Shown in pieces: positions 19,641 to 27,671 of a stretch of 36,053 nt of DNA (the first letter of the stretch is position 1; the number at the start of each line of letters is the position of its first letter). This DNA comes from Chromatiales bacterium (GTDB lineage: Bacteria > Pseudomonadota > Gammaproteobacteria > Steroidobacterales > GCA-2729495): positions 1 to 36,053 of the forward strand of contig NZCC01000010.1 in NCBI GenBank assembly GCA_002688175.1, read 5' to 3'. The translations under genes and the position numbers were made by a program. Under the pieces are notes generated by a model. That model did not search any database. It was given only the letters and a program-made list of their open reading frames with translations, and was not told the origin of the DNA.

Positions 19641-19742
19641 TTTCCCTGGACGGTATTTTGTGTCCGTATACCCTTCTGAAACGCAGCAAGCTGCTTTAAG
19701 GTTTCAGAAGGATACCTGACGGAAAAATACCGCCCAGGGAAA
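19641..19742. repeat. Hairpin repeat copy 3 (A-B' hybrid, complete)
   Basis: Left arm 19641-19682 (TTTCCCTGGACGGTATTTT...) is type A as in copy 1. Right arm 19701-19742 (ending AAAATACCGCCCAGGGAAA) is type B' as in copy 2. The arms pair at their outer ends (about 19 bp, one mismatch) and inner ends (GAAAC/GTTTC, CCTTC) with an imperfect middle. The 18-nt centre contains GCAGC-AA-GCTGC and ends CTTTAAG, in the same orientation as copy 1. This is the only copy whose two outer ends are both inside the window. It sits between the terminator of the gamma-CA gene and the end of tesB. Confidence 0.88.
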
Positions 19743-19780
19743 AAGTCAAACCGCAGCAACCCCAATTGCCAAGGAAACCA

Positions 19781-20635
19781 TCAACGCAACCGAATCAACC
19801 CTTCCTGCGCCGTCGACGCAACCAACACACCTGACTGATCAAATATCAATCCCCGCGCCAGCCCCCTTGCTCCTGCAGCCCGCGGACTGTCATAGGCAAA
19901 CAATAACCACTCATCAACACGACTTGGCTTATGAAACCACATGGCGTGATCGAGACTGGCCATTTGCAAATTTTCACGCATAAAATTCCGATCACCATGT
20001 GGCAGTGTCGCAGTACCAAGTAACTGCAAATCCGAAATGTAAGCCAACATGACCTGGTGCAAATCAGGTTCGTCCGGCAACGAATCAATGGCCTTCATCC
20101 ACACATACTGGACTGGTTCAAGACTTCCGCTGCCTGCATCATCACCCCGGACCGGGCGCATATGAAACGGACGCGGAGTCTCAAGAAAACGACGCAATCT
20201 TTCCGGCCATTTTTCAAGTTCGGCAGGTCGCAGATCGACGATATCCATAAGCCCATCAGGACCGGGCACTTCCGGCATCGCACTCTGATGCTCAAGCCCG
20301 TCCTCGGGAATCTGGAATGATGCCGTCATATTGAATATTTGCCTGCCGTGCTGAATGGCGACAATTCGTCGATTAGAAAAACTCCGACCATCGCGAGCAT
20401 GATCTACCTGGTAGATGATGGGTGCATTAATATCGCCGCGGCGCAGAAAATAAGCGTGCAATGAATGCACGATCCTCTCCGTTACGGTCTTGCTGGCAGC
20501 CGACAGGGCCTGGCCCAAAACCTGCCCACCGAAAACCTGTGGTGTGCCAATATCGTGACTCTCGCCACGATAAATATTGTGCTCAATTTTCTCCAGGCCC
20601 AGCAAGCTGAGTAAATCTGTGAGTGTCTGATCCAT
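19781..20635 (-). CDS. tesB: Acyl-CoA thioesterase II
   Basis: TesB hydrolyses medium- and long-chain acyl-CoA to free fatty acids. The 284-residue protein has the double hotdog fold, with N-terminal TPQVFGGQVLGQAL and LHAYFLRRGD and C-terminal YISDLQLLGTATLPHG. The catalytic set is positioned as D202, S228 (Thr in E. coli) and Q277 (STAQEG). It lies downstream of, and opposite to, the gamma-CA gene, with hairpin copy 3 in the gap. A divergent gene starts 145 bp upstream. Confidence 0.95.
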   Translation of the reverse strand: MDQTLTDLLSLLGLEKIEHNIYRGESHDIGTPQVFGGQVLGQALSAASKTVTERIVHSLHAYFLRRGDINAPIIYQVDHARDGRSFSNRRIVAIQHGRQIFNMTASFQIPEDGLEHQSAMPEVPGPDGLMDIVDLRPAELEKWPERLRRFLETPRPFHMRPVRGDDAGSGSLEPVQYVWMKAIDSLPDEPDLHQVMLAYISDLQLLGTATLPHGDRNFMRENLQMASLDHAMWFHKPSRVDEWLLFAYDSPRAAGARGLARGLIFDQSGVLVASTAQEGLIRLR

Positions 20636-20779
20636 AGCGGTATCCGGTCTCAGGAACTGGGGTCATTCTACGCCGTGTACAACAAAACAGGGTCGGAAGC
20701 CCAGGCCAATAACTCGATTTAAGCCAAAAAGTCTGTGTTAATGTTGTGCATAAGCTCGACGGAAAGGGTGATAGCAATA

Positions 20780-21544
20780 ATGAATAACTCCAATAGAATC
20801 CCGCGGGCACGCGGCACACGCTGGTGCCAAATCGGCACCTGGCTTGCACTGGCCGGTATCGTACTGATCATCGTAAGCCTTGCGGGCAGCAGATTCGAGT
20901 TACTGCAGCCAATCACATCTTTCCTGTTTTTTGGATTTGCCTTCCTCATATTCATACTTACGGTACTGGTGACAACAGTTGGCATTGTGATCAGCATGGG
21001 TACAGCGGGTGAAGCCTCTGCATTGTACTCATGGAGCGCACTGACCATCAGCATCATCATCATCAGCACAACAATGAGCCAGCGACCGGACACGTCCGGT
21101 GCGCCACCCATTCATGACCTCACGACCGACATCAGTAACCCGCCGGCATTCATAGCAATCCTGCCATTACGTGCCGAAGCACCTAACCCGCCCGAATACG
21201 CTGGTGCCGATACCGCAGAACAACAGCAGGCCGCTTATCCTGATCTCATGACGCTGACAATCGACAAACCGGTTGACGAAGTGCTCACTGAAGCCGAACA
21301 GGTCGTGCGTGTACTTGGCTGGGATATCGTGGCAATCGATCAGGCTATGGGGCACATCGAAGCCACTGATACGTCAACATGGTTTCGATTTAAAGATGAT
21401 GTTGTCATTCGGCTAACACCAAACAATCCGGGCACAAGGGTCGACGTTCGCTCCAAGTCGCGGGTCGGCATGGGTGACATGGGTGCGAATGCGGAACGCA
21501 TTCGTGCTTTTCTCTATCTGCTAAAGACCCGGACTGCTGATTGA
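20780..21544 (+). CDS. DUF1499 family membrane protein
   Basis: This 254-residue protein of unknown function has three predicted membrane segments (about 19-36, 46-72, 83-99) and then a soluble DUF1499 domain (about 105-254). That domain has YPDLMTLTIDKPVDEV, AEQVVRVLGWDIV, TWFRFKDDVVIRLTP and VRSKSRVGMGDMGANAERI. Start ATG 20780 is preceded by GGAAAGG. The frame opens at 20735, but that part is not conserved-looking. No function can be assigned from its neighbours. Confidence 0.82.
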   Translation: MNNSNRIPRARGTRWCQIGTWLALAGIVLIIVSLAGSRFELLQPITSFLFFGFAFLIFILTVLVTTVGIVISMGTAGEASALYSWSALTISIIIISTTMSQRPDTSGAPPIHDLTTDISNPPAFIAILPLRAEAPNPPEYAGADTAEQQQAAYPDLMTLTIDKPVDEVLTEAEQVVRVLGWDIVAIDQAMGHIEATDTSTWFRFKDDVVIRLTPNNPGTRVDVRSKSRVGMGDMGANAERIRAFLYLLKTRTAD

Positions 21545-21572
21545 CTGACTGTCTTGCCCGGTGAGCAGCAGA

Positions 21573-22028
21573 TCACACGAAATAGAGAGCGATAGTTTCG
21601 GCAACGCAGGCTGGTTTGCTTTGTCCTTCGACTTCCATCGTGCTCTCCAGAATAATTTGCAGGGCGCCCGCTCTCTTGCGCGCTGATTTCAGAATGCTCC
21701 GCAGCCGAACACGACTACCTGACGGCACCATCTGCTTGAACCTGACCTTATTAAGCCCGTAATTGATCGCTCGTTCACCCTTGAATATGACTATCTTCTC
21801 GGCTAATGCCGGAAACAATGCCGTCAACAGGTAACCGTGCGCGATCGTTGATCCGATCGGCAGTTCCCGTTTGGCACGTTCTACGTCAACATGAATCCAT
21901 TGATGGTCGTCTGTCGCCTCAGCAAACCGATTAATGCGATCCTGATCAATCAGATACCATTCCGATACACCAATTTCCTTACCTTCAAGGGCCTTGGCGT
22001 TTTCTATTGTGTCAATAATGAGTGCCAT
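21573..22028 (-). CDS. MaoC-like (R)-hydratase domain protein
   Basis: This 151-residue single hotdog protein of the MaoC family would hydrate trans-2-enoyl-CoA to (R)-3-hydroxyacyl-CoA. The hydratase-2 motif is visible as FAEATDDHQWIHVD (35-48, with catalytic Asp and His), followed by GSTIAHGYLLTAL. It is transcribed after folE (42-bp gap) but has no obvious pterin role, so the linkage may be by chance. It converges with the DUF1499 gene 28 bp away. Confidence 0.85.
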   Translation of the reverse strand: MALIIDTIENAKALEGKEIGVSEWYLIDQDRINRFAEATDDHQWIHVDVERAKRELPIGSTIAHGYLLTALFPALAEKIVIFKGERAINYGLNKVRFKQMVPSGSRVRLRSILKSARKRAGALQIILESTMEVEGQSKPACVAETIALYFV

Positions 22029-22070
22029 AAAAAATCAATTGTATTTATCTTAAGAAGTTAACCCAGTAGT

Positions 22071-22661
22071 TTAGCCGACTTGTCCAACCGCATGCATGAA
22101 CTCGGCACGAATACGATCATCATCCCTGAATGCGCCGAGCATTTCATCTGTCACCATCTTGATATTGGTTTTATTCACACCACGCGTGGTCATACATTGA
22201 TGCTGTGCCTCAACGATAACAGCTACGCCACGCGGTTCGAGCGTATCATTGATACATTTAGCGATCTCTGCCGTCAATCGCTCCTGAACCTGCAAACGTT
22301 TTGTATACGCCTCAACAACCCGTACCAATTTGCTGATCCCGGCCAACCGCTTGTTCGGCAGGTAGGCCAGGTGAATACGGCCAAGAAACGGGGCCATATG
22401 GTGCTCGCAATGAGATGCAAAATCGATGCCCACCAGGGTAACGATTCGGTCATATTCGTTGACGGAGTGAAAGGAATTGCCGAGTAACTCATAGGGGTCC
22501 ATAGCGTAACCGGCAAACCAGTCACCGAATGACTCAATAACCCGCGTGGGGGTGCGTTTGATTCCCGCGCGATCAGGGTCTTCGCCAATCCAGTCAAGCA
22601 ACGTCCTGACTGCAGCCTCCGCATCAGCACGGCTTACACCACTTTTCTTCTTGTCACTCAT
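22071..22661 (-). CDS. folE: GTP cyclohydrolase I
   Basis: FolE converts GTP to 7,8-dihydroneopterin triphosphate, the first step of folate (and tetrahydrobiopterin-like) synthesis. The 196-residue protein has the zinc ligands C85 and H88 in FASHCEHHMAPF and C156 in EAQHQCMTTRGV, plus HLAYLPNKRLAGISKL and RLQVQERLT. Start ATG 22661 has GAAGAGA upstream. The longer frame to 22742 overlaps mobA and lacks similarity. It is the third gene of the moaC-mobA-folE run. Confidence 0.96.
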   Translation of the reverse strand: MSDKKKSGVSRADAEAAVRTLLDWIGEDPDRAGIKRTPTRVIESFGDWFAGYAMDPYELLGNSFHSVNEYDRIVTLVGIDFASHCEHHMAPFLGRIHLAYLPNKRLAGISKLVRVVEAYTKRLQVQERLTAEIAKCINDTLEPRGVAVIVEAQHQCMTTRGVNKTNIKMVTDEMLGAFRDDDRIRAEFMHAVGQVG

Positions 22662-22707
22662 ATATTTCTCTTCAGGTATTTCTTTCCAGGTCTGGCCGGA
22701 CCAGACC

Positions 22708-23325
22708 TCAGCTGTCAAGCTCGCTGAGCTTAAGATGATCAAGATCGGCCGGCGTGTTTACATTCGCCAACACTCGATCATCAGTCGCAGTAATTAATTC
22801 AGTATTCATATCAGCCAGCATGTTGCGTGGACTCAGATCACCACCCGACGCTGCTCGCTGCCGGAACTTTTTAAGCGTAGCGGGTTCCCAGATTGCACAC
22901 AACGGCTCCGGGAGACCATCCAATGGACTGCGGTAGCCTGTGGCGGCTTTTTCTGACCGCCGCGAATCGATCAGCAGACGAATTGATGCCGCGTCAAGTA
23001 ATGGCATGTCACAGGCAGTAACCAACCAGGCCGCATCAGGACTATAGGCATGGGCTGCCAGGATACCGCCGGCCGGCCCAAGCTCGGGCTGTTCATCAAT
23101 GATCAGCGAATAGTGCCTGCGCAATTCCTCATCAACTTGTTCGGCGCAAATCGAGACATAAGTACGTTCGCAAACGCTGTCAATGAGAGCAAAGATTCGC
23201 GTCAACTGAACCTGCCCGTCAATTTTGATTCCGGCTTTATCCCGACCGAATCGCCGACTCCGCCCACCGGTCAGCACGAGACCGAGCACCGGTGGAGAAT
23301 TTTTATTAGCGGGACCGCTTGGCAT
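22708..23325 (-). CDS. mobA: Molybdenum cofactor guanylyltransferase
   Basis: MobA attaches GMP to molybdopterin to make the bis-MGD cofactor of enzymes such as nitrate and formate oxidoreductases. The 205-residue protein has the nucleotide-binding signature LTGGRSRRFGRDKAGI, the GPAGGILAAH loop and the metal-binding DMPLLD. I use ATG 23325, because the frame opens one codon earlier at TTG. Spacing to the moaC stop is 8 bp, consistent with one transcript. Confidence 0.92.
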   Translation of the reverse strand: MPSGPANKNSPPVLGLVLTGGRSRRFGRDKAGIKIDGQVQLTRIFALIDSVCERTYVSICAEQVDEELRRHYSLIIDEQPELGPAGGILAAHAYSPDAAWLVTACDMPLLDAASIRLLIDSRRSEKAATGYRSPLDGLPEPLCAIWEPATLKKFRQRAASGGDLSPRNMLADMNTELITATDDRVLANVNTPADLDHLKLSELDS

Positions 23326-23333
23326 CAATCACA

Positions 23334-23807
23334 TTATGCCGGACTGGCGTAGTCACTTTTGCCACCGGTCTTGCTGATCAGTCGTACCTCACCAATCACG
23401 ATATCGTGGGACAGCGCCTTACACATATCATAGATTGTCAGCGCCGCAACACTGGCACCGGTAAGCGCCTCCATTTCAATCCCGGTCTTGTGCACGACAT
23501 TGGTCCGGCAATCAATGACCGCACGCCCGTCATCATCGAGTTCGATATTGATCTTGCAGCCGTCGAGGCCGATCGGATGACAGAACGGAATCAACTCATG
23601 AGTCTTTTTCGCCGCGAGCGTTCCGGCAATGATTGCCGTTTGAAAAACCGGCCCCTTCGGGGTCGTGATATCGCCATCCTTGATAATCGCCTGCACTGGT
23701 TCAGGCAAATACACGACCGCCATCGCATGTGCGGTACGCTGCGTTTCTTTCTTGCCGCCGACATCCACCATCGTTGGCTGATTCTTTTTGTCTATATGCG
23801 ACAACAT
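23334..23807 (-). CDS. moaC: Cyclic pyranopterin monophosphate synthase
   Basis: MoaC converts the 3',8-cyclo-GTP product of MoaA into cyclic pyranopterin monophosphate, the first molybdenum-cofactor intermediate. The 157-residue product contains MVDVGGKKETQRTAHA, KKTHELIPFCHPIGLDGCK and MEALTGASVAALTIYDMCKA, all hallmarks of the family, ending SKTGGKSDY. It leads the minus-strand cluster moaC-mobA-folE. The 217-bp gap to leuC holds the divergent promoters. I looked for a Moco riboswitch there and saw none. Confidence 0.96.
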   Translation of the reverse strand: MLSHIDKKNQPTMVDVGGKKETQRTAHAMAVVYLPEPVQAIIKDGDITTPKGPVFQTAIIAGTLAAKKTHELIPFCHPIGLDGCKINIELDDDGRAVIDCRTNVVHKTGIEMEALTGASVAALTIYDMCKALSHDIVIGEVRLISKTGGKSDYASPA

Positions 23808-24024
23808 GCTGTGGACCTCCGGTCCGCAATCAATCTGCTGCCATTATAACGGTCTCGCAGCTCCGGTGAGATCAAATACTCAAGCTCCAACCATTGCAGG
23901 GCATCAGGATCACGCCTCGGCACACCAATGACATACCGGGCTTTGCTATGATTTAGAGTTTATTACCTGACATGATGGCTGCAGACTGGCCGGATTATCG
24001 AACCACCGGTCCCGGGAACAAGAC

Positions 24025-25431
24025 ATGGGTCAAACAATTATTGAGAAACTGTGGGAAGCACATAGCATTGCTGACCTTGGAGACGGCAACCAGCTGATAT
24101 ATATCGACCGGGTATTCTTTCACGAAAGAACCGGCAGTATCGCGCTGCAAGGTCTCGAAGCCGCCGGGCGCACTGTGCGTAACCCCGAGCAGGTATTTGG
24201 CTGCATGGATCACATCGTCGACACCATACCCGGTCGCACCGATGACACAATGGTGCCCGGCGGTAGCGCATTCATCACAACCACGCGCAAAGCAGCACAT
24301 GCTGCCGGCGTCAACCTGTTTGATCTCGGCGATGACCGACAGGGCATCGTGCATGTTGTATCTCCGGAACAAGGCATCGCCCTGCCCGGTCTGACACTTG
24401 TTTGCCCCGATAGCCATACCTGCACCCAGGGTGCACTCGGCGCACTGGCCTGGGGCATCGGTTCGACAGAATGCGAACATGCGATGGCGACCAAGACCCT
24501 GGCCGTCAAGAAACCAAAGACAATGCGCGTACGGTTTACCGGGCAACCCGGCTATGGGGTTACGGCCAAAGACATGATTCTGCACCTGATTGGCCGGCAC
24601 ACGGCATCGGGCGGTGTCGGCTACGCAATCGAATTCGCCGGCGAAGCAGTCCGCGCTCTGCCGATGGAAGCCCGCTTCACGTTGTGCAACATGGCCGTGG
24701 AATTCGGCGCGTGGAGCTGCATCATCGCGCCAGACCAGACAACCTATGCTTACCTCGCCGGTCGACCGTATGCCCCCAAAGGTCATACCTGGGAACAGGC
24801 GCTCGCCTACTGGCAGACCTTACCGAGCGACGACGATGCCAGCTTTGATAAAGAAACTGTGATTGATTGCAGCGCACTGGTACCGCAAGTCACATGGGGT
24901 ACCAGTCCACAGCATGAAACCGGTATCGATGGCATTGTCCCGGACCCGGCCGACGAACCGGATACCAATCATCGTCAGTCGATCGAGCGAGCCCTCGAAT
25001 ACATGGATCTTGAACCAGGCACACAACTTGCGGGTCTGCCGATCGATTCAGCCTTTATAGGCTCGTGTACGAATAGCCGGCTCAGCGACCTGCGTAACGC
25101 AGCCGCGATCCTGAAAGGGCACAAGGTAGCGGACGGCATTAAGGCGATCTGTGTGCCGGGTTCAGGCCAGGTCAAAAAGGCGGCCGAGGCGGAAGGACTC
25201 GACAAGATTTTCACAGCGGCTGGTTTTGAATGGCGTGAGCCAGGTTGTTCGATGTGTTTCTACGCCGGTGGCGATAACCTCGGTCTCGGCAAGAGAACTG
25301 TCTCCAGCACCAACCGCAATTTTGAAAATCGTCAGGGGCCGGGCACAAAAACCCACCTTGCAAGTCCGACGACAGTCGCCGCATCGGCCATCAAGGGTTG
25401 CCTGACAGATGTACGGACACTGGAGCCATGA
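24025..25431 (+). CDS. LeuC-like aconitase-family hydro-lyase, large subunit
   Basis: The 468-residue large subunit of an isopropylmalate-isomerase-type hydro-lyase has all three 4Fe-4S ligands (FIGSCTNSR; PGCSMC) and the family motifs VCPDSHTCTQGALGAL and QVTWGTSP. It differs from E. coli-type LeuC at usually constant places: HERTGSIAL replaces HEVTSPQAF, the early segment is FGCMDHIVDTIPGR, and CFYAGGDNLGLG follows the cluster cysteines. This is a distinct LeuC subfamily. It may still serve leucine synthesis, but leuA and leuB are not adjacent, and citramalate/citraconate or another methyl-substituted malate is possible. It is tightly coupled to leuD (3-bp gap). Confidence 0.88.
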   Translation: MGQTIIEKLWEAHSIADLGDGNQLIYIDRVFFHERTGSIALQGLEAAGRTVRNPEQVFGCMDHIVDTIPGRTDDTMVPGGSAFITTTRKAAHAAGVNLFDLGDDRQGIVHVVSPEQGIALPGLTLVCPDSHTCTQGALGALAWGIGSTECEHAMATKTLAVKKPKTMRVRFTGQPGYGVTAKDMILHLIGRHTASGGVGYAIEFAGEAVRALPMEARFTLCNMAVEFGAWSCIIAPDQTTYAYLAGRPYAPKGHTWEQALAYWQTLPSDDDASFDKETVIDCSALVPQVTWGTSPQHETGIDGIVPDPADEPDTNHRQSIERALEYMDLEPGTQLAGLPIDSAFIGSCTNSRLSDLRNAAAILKGHKVADGIKAICVPGSGQVKKAAEAEGLDKIFTAAGFEWREPGCSMCFYAGGDNLGLGKRTVSSTNRNFENRQGPGTKTHLASPTTVAASAIKGCLTDVRTLEP

Positions 25432-25434
25432 TTC

Positions 25435-26055
25435 ATGGATAAGTTCACGACACTGACGGCGATCGCTGCGCCACTTCTGCGGATCAACATCGATACCGAT
25501 GCAATTATCCCGAGCCGCGAGATGAAACGCGTGTCCAAGGAAGGGCTGGGGGAAGGCCTGTTTGCCGCCTGGCGCTATACGGAACCGGGCAGTCGCAATG
25601 AAAACCCGGACTTCATCCTGAACCAGGAACCCTACCGCCAGGCACAAATCCTGTTGGCCGGAACCAACTTCGGATGCGGATCATCGCGAGAACACGCTGC
25701 CTGGGCGCTGGCCGAATGGGGTATTCGTGCAATTATTGCCCCGAGTTTCGGTACAATTTTTTACGCCAATTGCGTTCGCAATGGCATCCTGCCGGCTGTC
25801 CTGCCCGAAGGGCGGGTCCAGGCACTTGCGGCACTGGTAGCAGAAGACCCGAAAAATAATCAGATTAATATCGATCTTGAGAAAAAAATAATTACAACGC
25901 CCGACCAACTGACCAACACCTTCGACATAGCGCCGTCTGATCAGGAAATGCTGATGGAAGGACTCGATACCATTGCAGTCACGATGAAGCGTGACGATGA
26001 AATCCTGGCTTTTCAGGCACAGGACCGGCTAAAGCGGCCGTGGATTTACCTGTAG
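25435..26055 (+). CDS. LeuD-like aconitase-family hydro-lyase, small subunit
   Basis: This is the swivelling small subunit partner of the preceding gene, with 206 residues as usual for LeuD. It carries NIDTDAIIP, LLAGTNFGCGSSREHAAWAL, IIAPSFGTIFYANC and the C-terminal GLDTIAVT. The substrate-loop region reads IIPSREMKRVSKEGLGEGLF and not the E. coli IIPKQFLQKVTRTGFG, matching the atypical large subunit. The stop is followed by a LysR remnant on the other strand and not by leuB. Confidence 0.88.
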   Translation: MDKFTTLTAIAAPLLRINIDTDAIIPSREMKRVSKEGLGEGLFAAWRYTEPGSRNENPDFILNQEPYRQAQILLAGTNFGCGSSREHAAWALAEWGIRAIIAPSFGTIFYANCVRNGILPAVLPEGRVQALAALVAEDPKNNQINIDLEKKIITTPDQLTNTFDIAPSDQEMLMEGLDTIAVTMKRDDEILAFQAQDRLKRPWIYL

Positions 26056-26091
26056 ATAACAGCCCGTTATTTTCCGCAGTAGCAACTTATT

Positions 26092-26334
26092 TTATCCATG
26101 CAGCTCACGCTGCAACCAGTTGTGAAATGCCTGGATGTTTGATTCGTCGAGTTGTTCCGGCGAGCACACAAAGAAATACTGAAACACGGACAGGATACTC
26201 TCCTCGAACGGCCGGACAAGGCGACCTGCTTCAAGCTCATCCTGAGCAATGATCTCGCGAGCGAGCGTGATGCCCTGCCCAGCAATCACAGCCTGCAACA
26301 ACATATTGTCATCGGAGTAGTGTCGTAATTCACC
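26092..26334 (-). pseudogene. C-terminal remnant of a LysR-type regulator
   Basis: The minus strand encodes about 80 residues (GELRHYSDDNMLLQAVIAGQ, then GITLAREIIAQDELEAGRLV, ending WLQRELHG). They match the last third of a GcvA-like LysR substrate-binding domain. Upstream an in-frame TAA (26335-26337) is met at once, and the next gene's stop is 21 bp beyond, so the DNA-binding and most of the effector domain are missing. It is a broken regulator, probably once controlling the neighbouring leuCD-like or CoA-transferase genes. Confidence 0.8.
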
Positions 26335-26357
26335 TTAATTGACGTCAAATGTCTTTA

Positions 26358-27560
26358 TCACTCCGCGCCGACCGTACCCTGTTCAATCATCGCGCTGATC
26401 TCAGCGTCCGAGTAACCGGCCTCGGCCATGATCTCCCGCGTGTGCTGGCCCTTGCGCGGTACCGGACGGTGAATACCGAAACGACGACCGTCCATCTCTA
26501 TCGGCAACCCGGGCAGTTTCGACTGCTTGCCGGTCAGTTCGCCATCAGTCACGGTGATCGGCAACAGTCCACCGTTTGCAGCGAGGTGTGGATCATCAAA
26601 TAAATCTTCCGGTCTGGTGATCGGCGCAAACGGTAACCCGGTTTTCTCGAGTTTTTCCATCAACTCCAGCTTCGCATATTGCCTGAACGTATCCTGAATG
26701 ATCGGCACGAGGCGTTCCTTGCTCGCAACACGATCAGAGTTTGTCGCCAGCGTTTCGTCGGCACTCAATTCTTCGAGACCAAATGCATCGCAGAGTAGTT
26801 TCCATTGCTTGTCACTGACGACACCGACAAATACCTGATCATCATCGGCAGTCTCGAAAACCTGGTAAATAGCCCAGGCCGATACGCGCGCCGGCATCGG
26901 CGCCGCAGCCGTGCCGGTCACAGCGTATTGCGCCATATGCTGACCAACCAGGAACACGGTACTCTCAAACAAAGATGCGATGACCTGCTGCCCCTGACCC
27001 GTCTCAGCGCGCTGGTGCAGTGCCGCGAGGATGGCGATTGCGCCGAACATGCCGCCCTGCACGTCGATGACCGACGCCCCGGCTCGCAACGGCTGTCCGG
27101 GCGGACCCGTCATGTAGGCAAGACCCCCCATCATCTGAGCAACCTCGTCCAGTGCCGTGCGTTGTTCGTAAGGACCACTCAGAAAACCTTTCTCGGAACA
27201 ATAAATCAGCTTCGAGTTGCGGGCCTTCAGCGCAGCATAACCAAAGCCGAGTCGATCCATCGTGCCGGGCCGGAAGTTCTCGATCAGAACATCAGCCTCG
27301 CCAACGAGCTTCAGAACGAGTTCCTTGCCAGCTGCAGATTTTAAATCAACACACAGGCTTCGCTTGTTGCGGTTATACATTGGGAAATATCCGGCCCCTG
27401 AGCCGGGCAACCGACGAGTGCTATCACCCTTGGCCGGCTCGATCCGAATGATGTCGGCACCAAGGTCGGCAAGCATCAGGCCCGCTGCGGGACCCATGAC
27501 CATGTGAGTAAATTCTACGACCTTGATGCCGGAGAGTGGCAATGCTTGATTGTCTGACAT
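26358..27560 (-). CDS. CaiB/BaiF-type class III CoA-transferase
   Basis: This 400-residue formyl-CoA-transferase-family enzyme moves CoA between an acyl-CoA donor and a carboxylic acid. The N-terminal GIKVVEFTHMVMGPAAGLML, LADLGADIIRIE, YNRNKRSLCVDLK and LIENFRPGT are diagnostic. The likely catalytic aspartate is D166 in SVIDVQGGMFGAIAI. The acceptor cannot be read from sequence, but the divergent neighbour is an HMG-CoA-lyase-family gene. In Chloroflexus a class III transferase (for D-citramalate) and an HMGL-type D-citramalyl-CoA lyase act in sequence, so a similar pair is plausible here. The 111-bp gap to the lyase gene is a shared regulatory region. Confidence 0.9.
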   Translation of the reverse strand: MSDNQALPLSGIKVVEFTHMVMGPAAGLMLADLGADIIRIEPAKGDSTRRLPGSGAGYFPMYNRNKRSLCVDLKSAAGKELVLKLVGEADVLIENFRPGTMDRLGFGYAALKARNSKLIYCSEKGFLSGPYEQRTALDEVAQMMGGLAYMTGPPGQPLRAGASVIDVQGGMFGAIAILAALHQRAETGQGQQVIASLFESTVFLVGQHMAQYAVTGTAAAPMPARVSAWAIYQVFETADDDQVFVGVVSDKQWKLLCDAFGLEELSADETLATNSDRVASKERLVPIIQDTFRQYAKLELMEKLEKTGLPFAPITRPEDLFDDPHLAANGGLLPITVTDGELTGKQSKLPGLPIEMDGRRFGIHRPVPRKGQHTREIMAEAGYSDAEISAMIEQGTVGAE

Positions 27561-27589
27561 CCTGAAGCCTTTTCGTTATGATTTCATGC

Positions 27590-27630
27590 CCGGAGCAAAG
27601 CTCTGGTTGATCTCAACGGGGTCTGAACCC
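27590..27630. promoter_or_regulatory. Two adjacent hairpins in the CoA-transferase/lyase divergent region
   Basis: CCGGAGC (27590-27596) pairs with GCTCTGG (27600-27606) across AAA. GGGT (27619-27622) pairs with ACCC (27627-27630). They lie 42-82 bp before the lyase start and could be leader structure or regulator sites. There is no T-run, so they are not terminators. Confidence 0.3.
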
Positions 27631-27671
27631 GGAGCCGTGGATTATGCCCTAAAATTAATAAGGACATTGAA

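Noticed and set aside
23995-24786. 263-aa frame opposite the LeuC-like gene
   Set aside because: It is antisense to a clear aconitase-family coding region; its apparent cysteines and glycines mirror the real gene's codons.
26805-27344. 179-aa frame opposite the CoA-transferase gene
   Set aside because: It lies wholly inside a well-supported opposite-strand gene, with no ribosome-binding site or domain.
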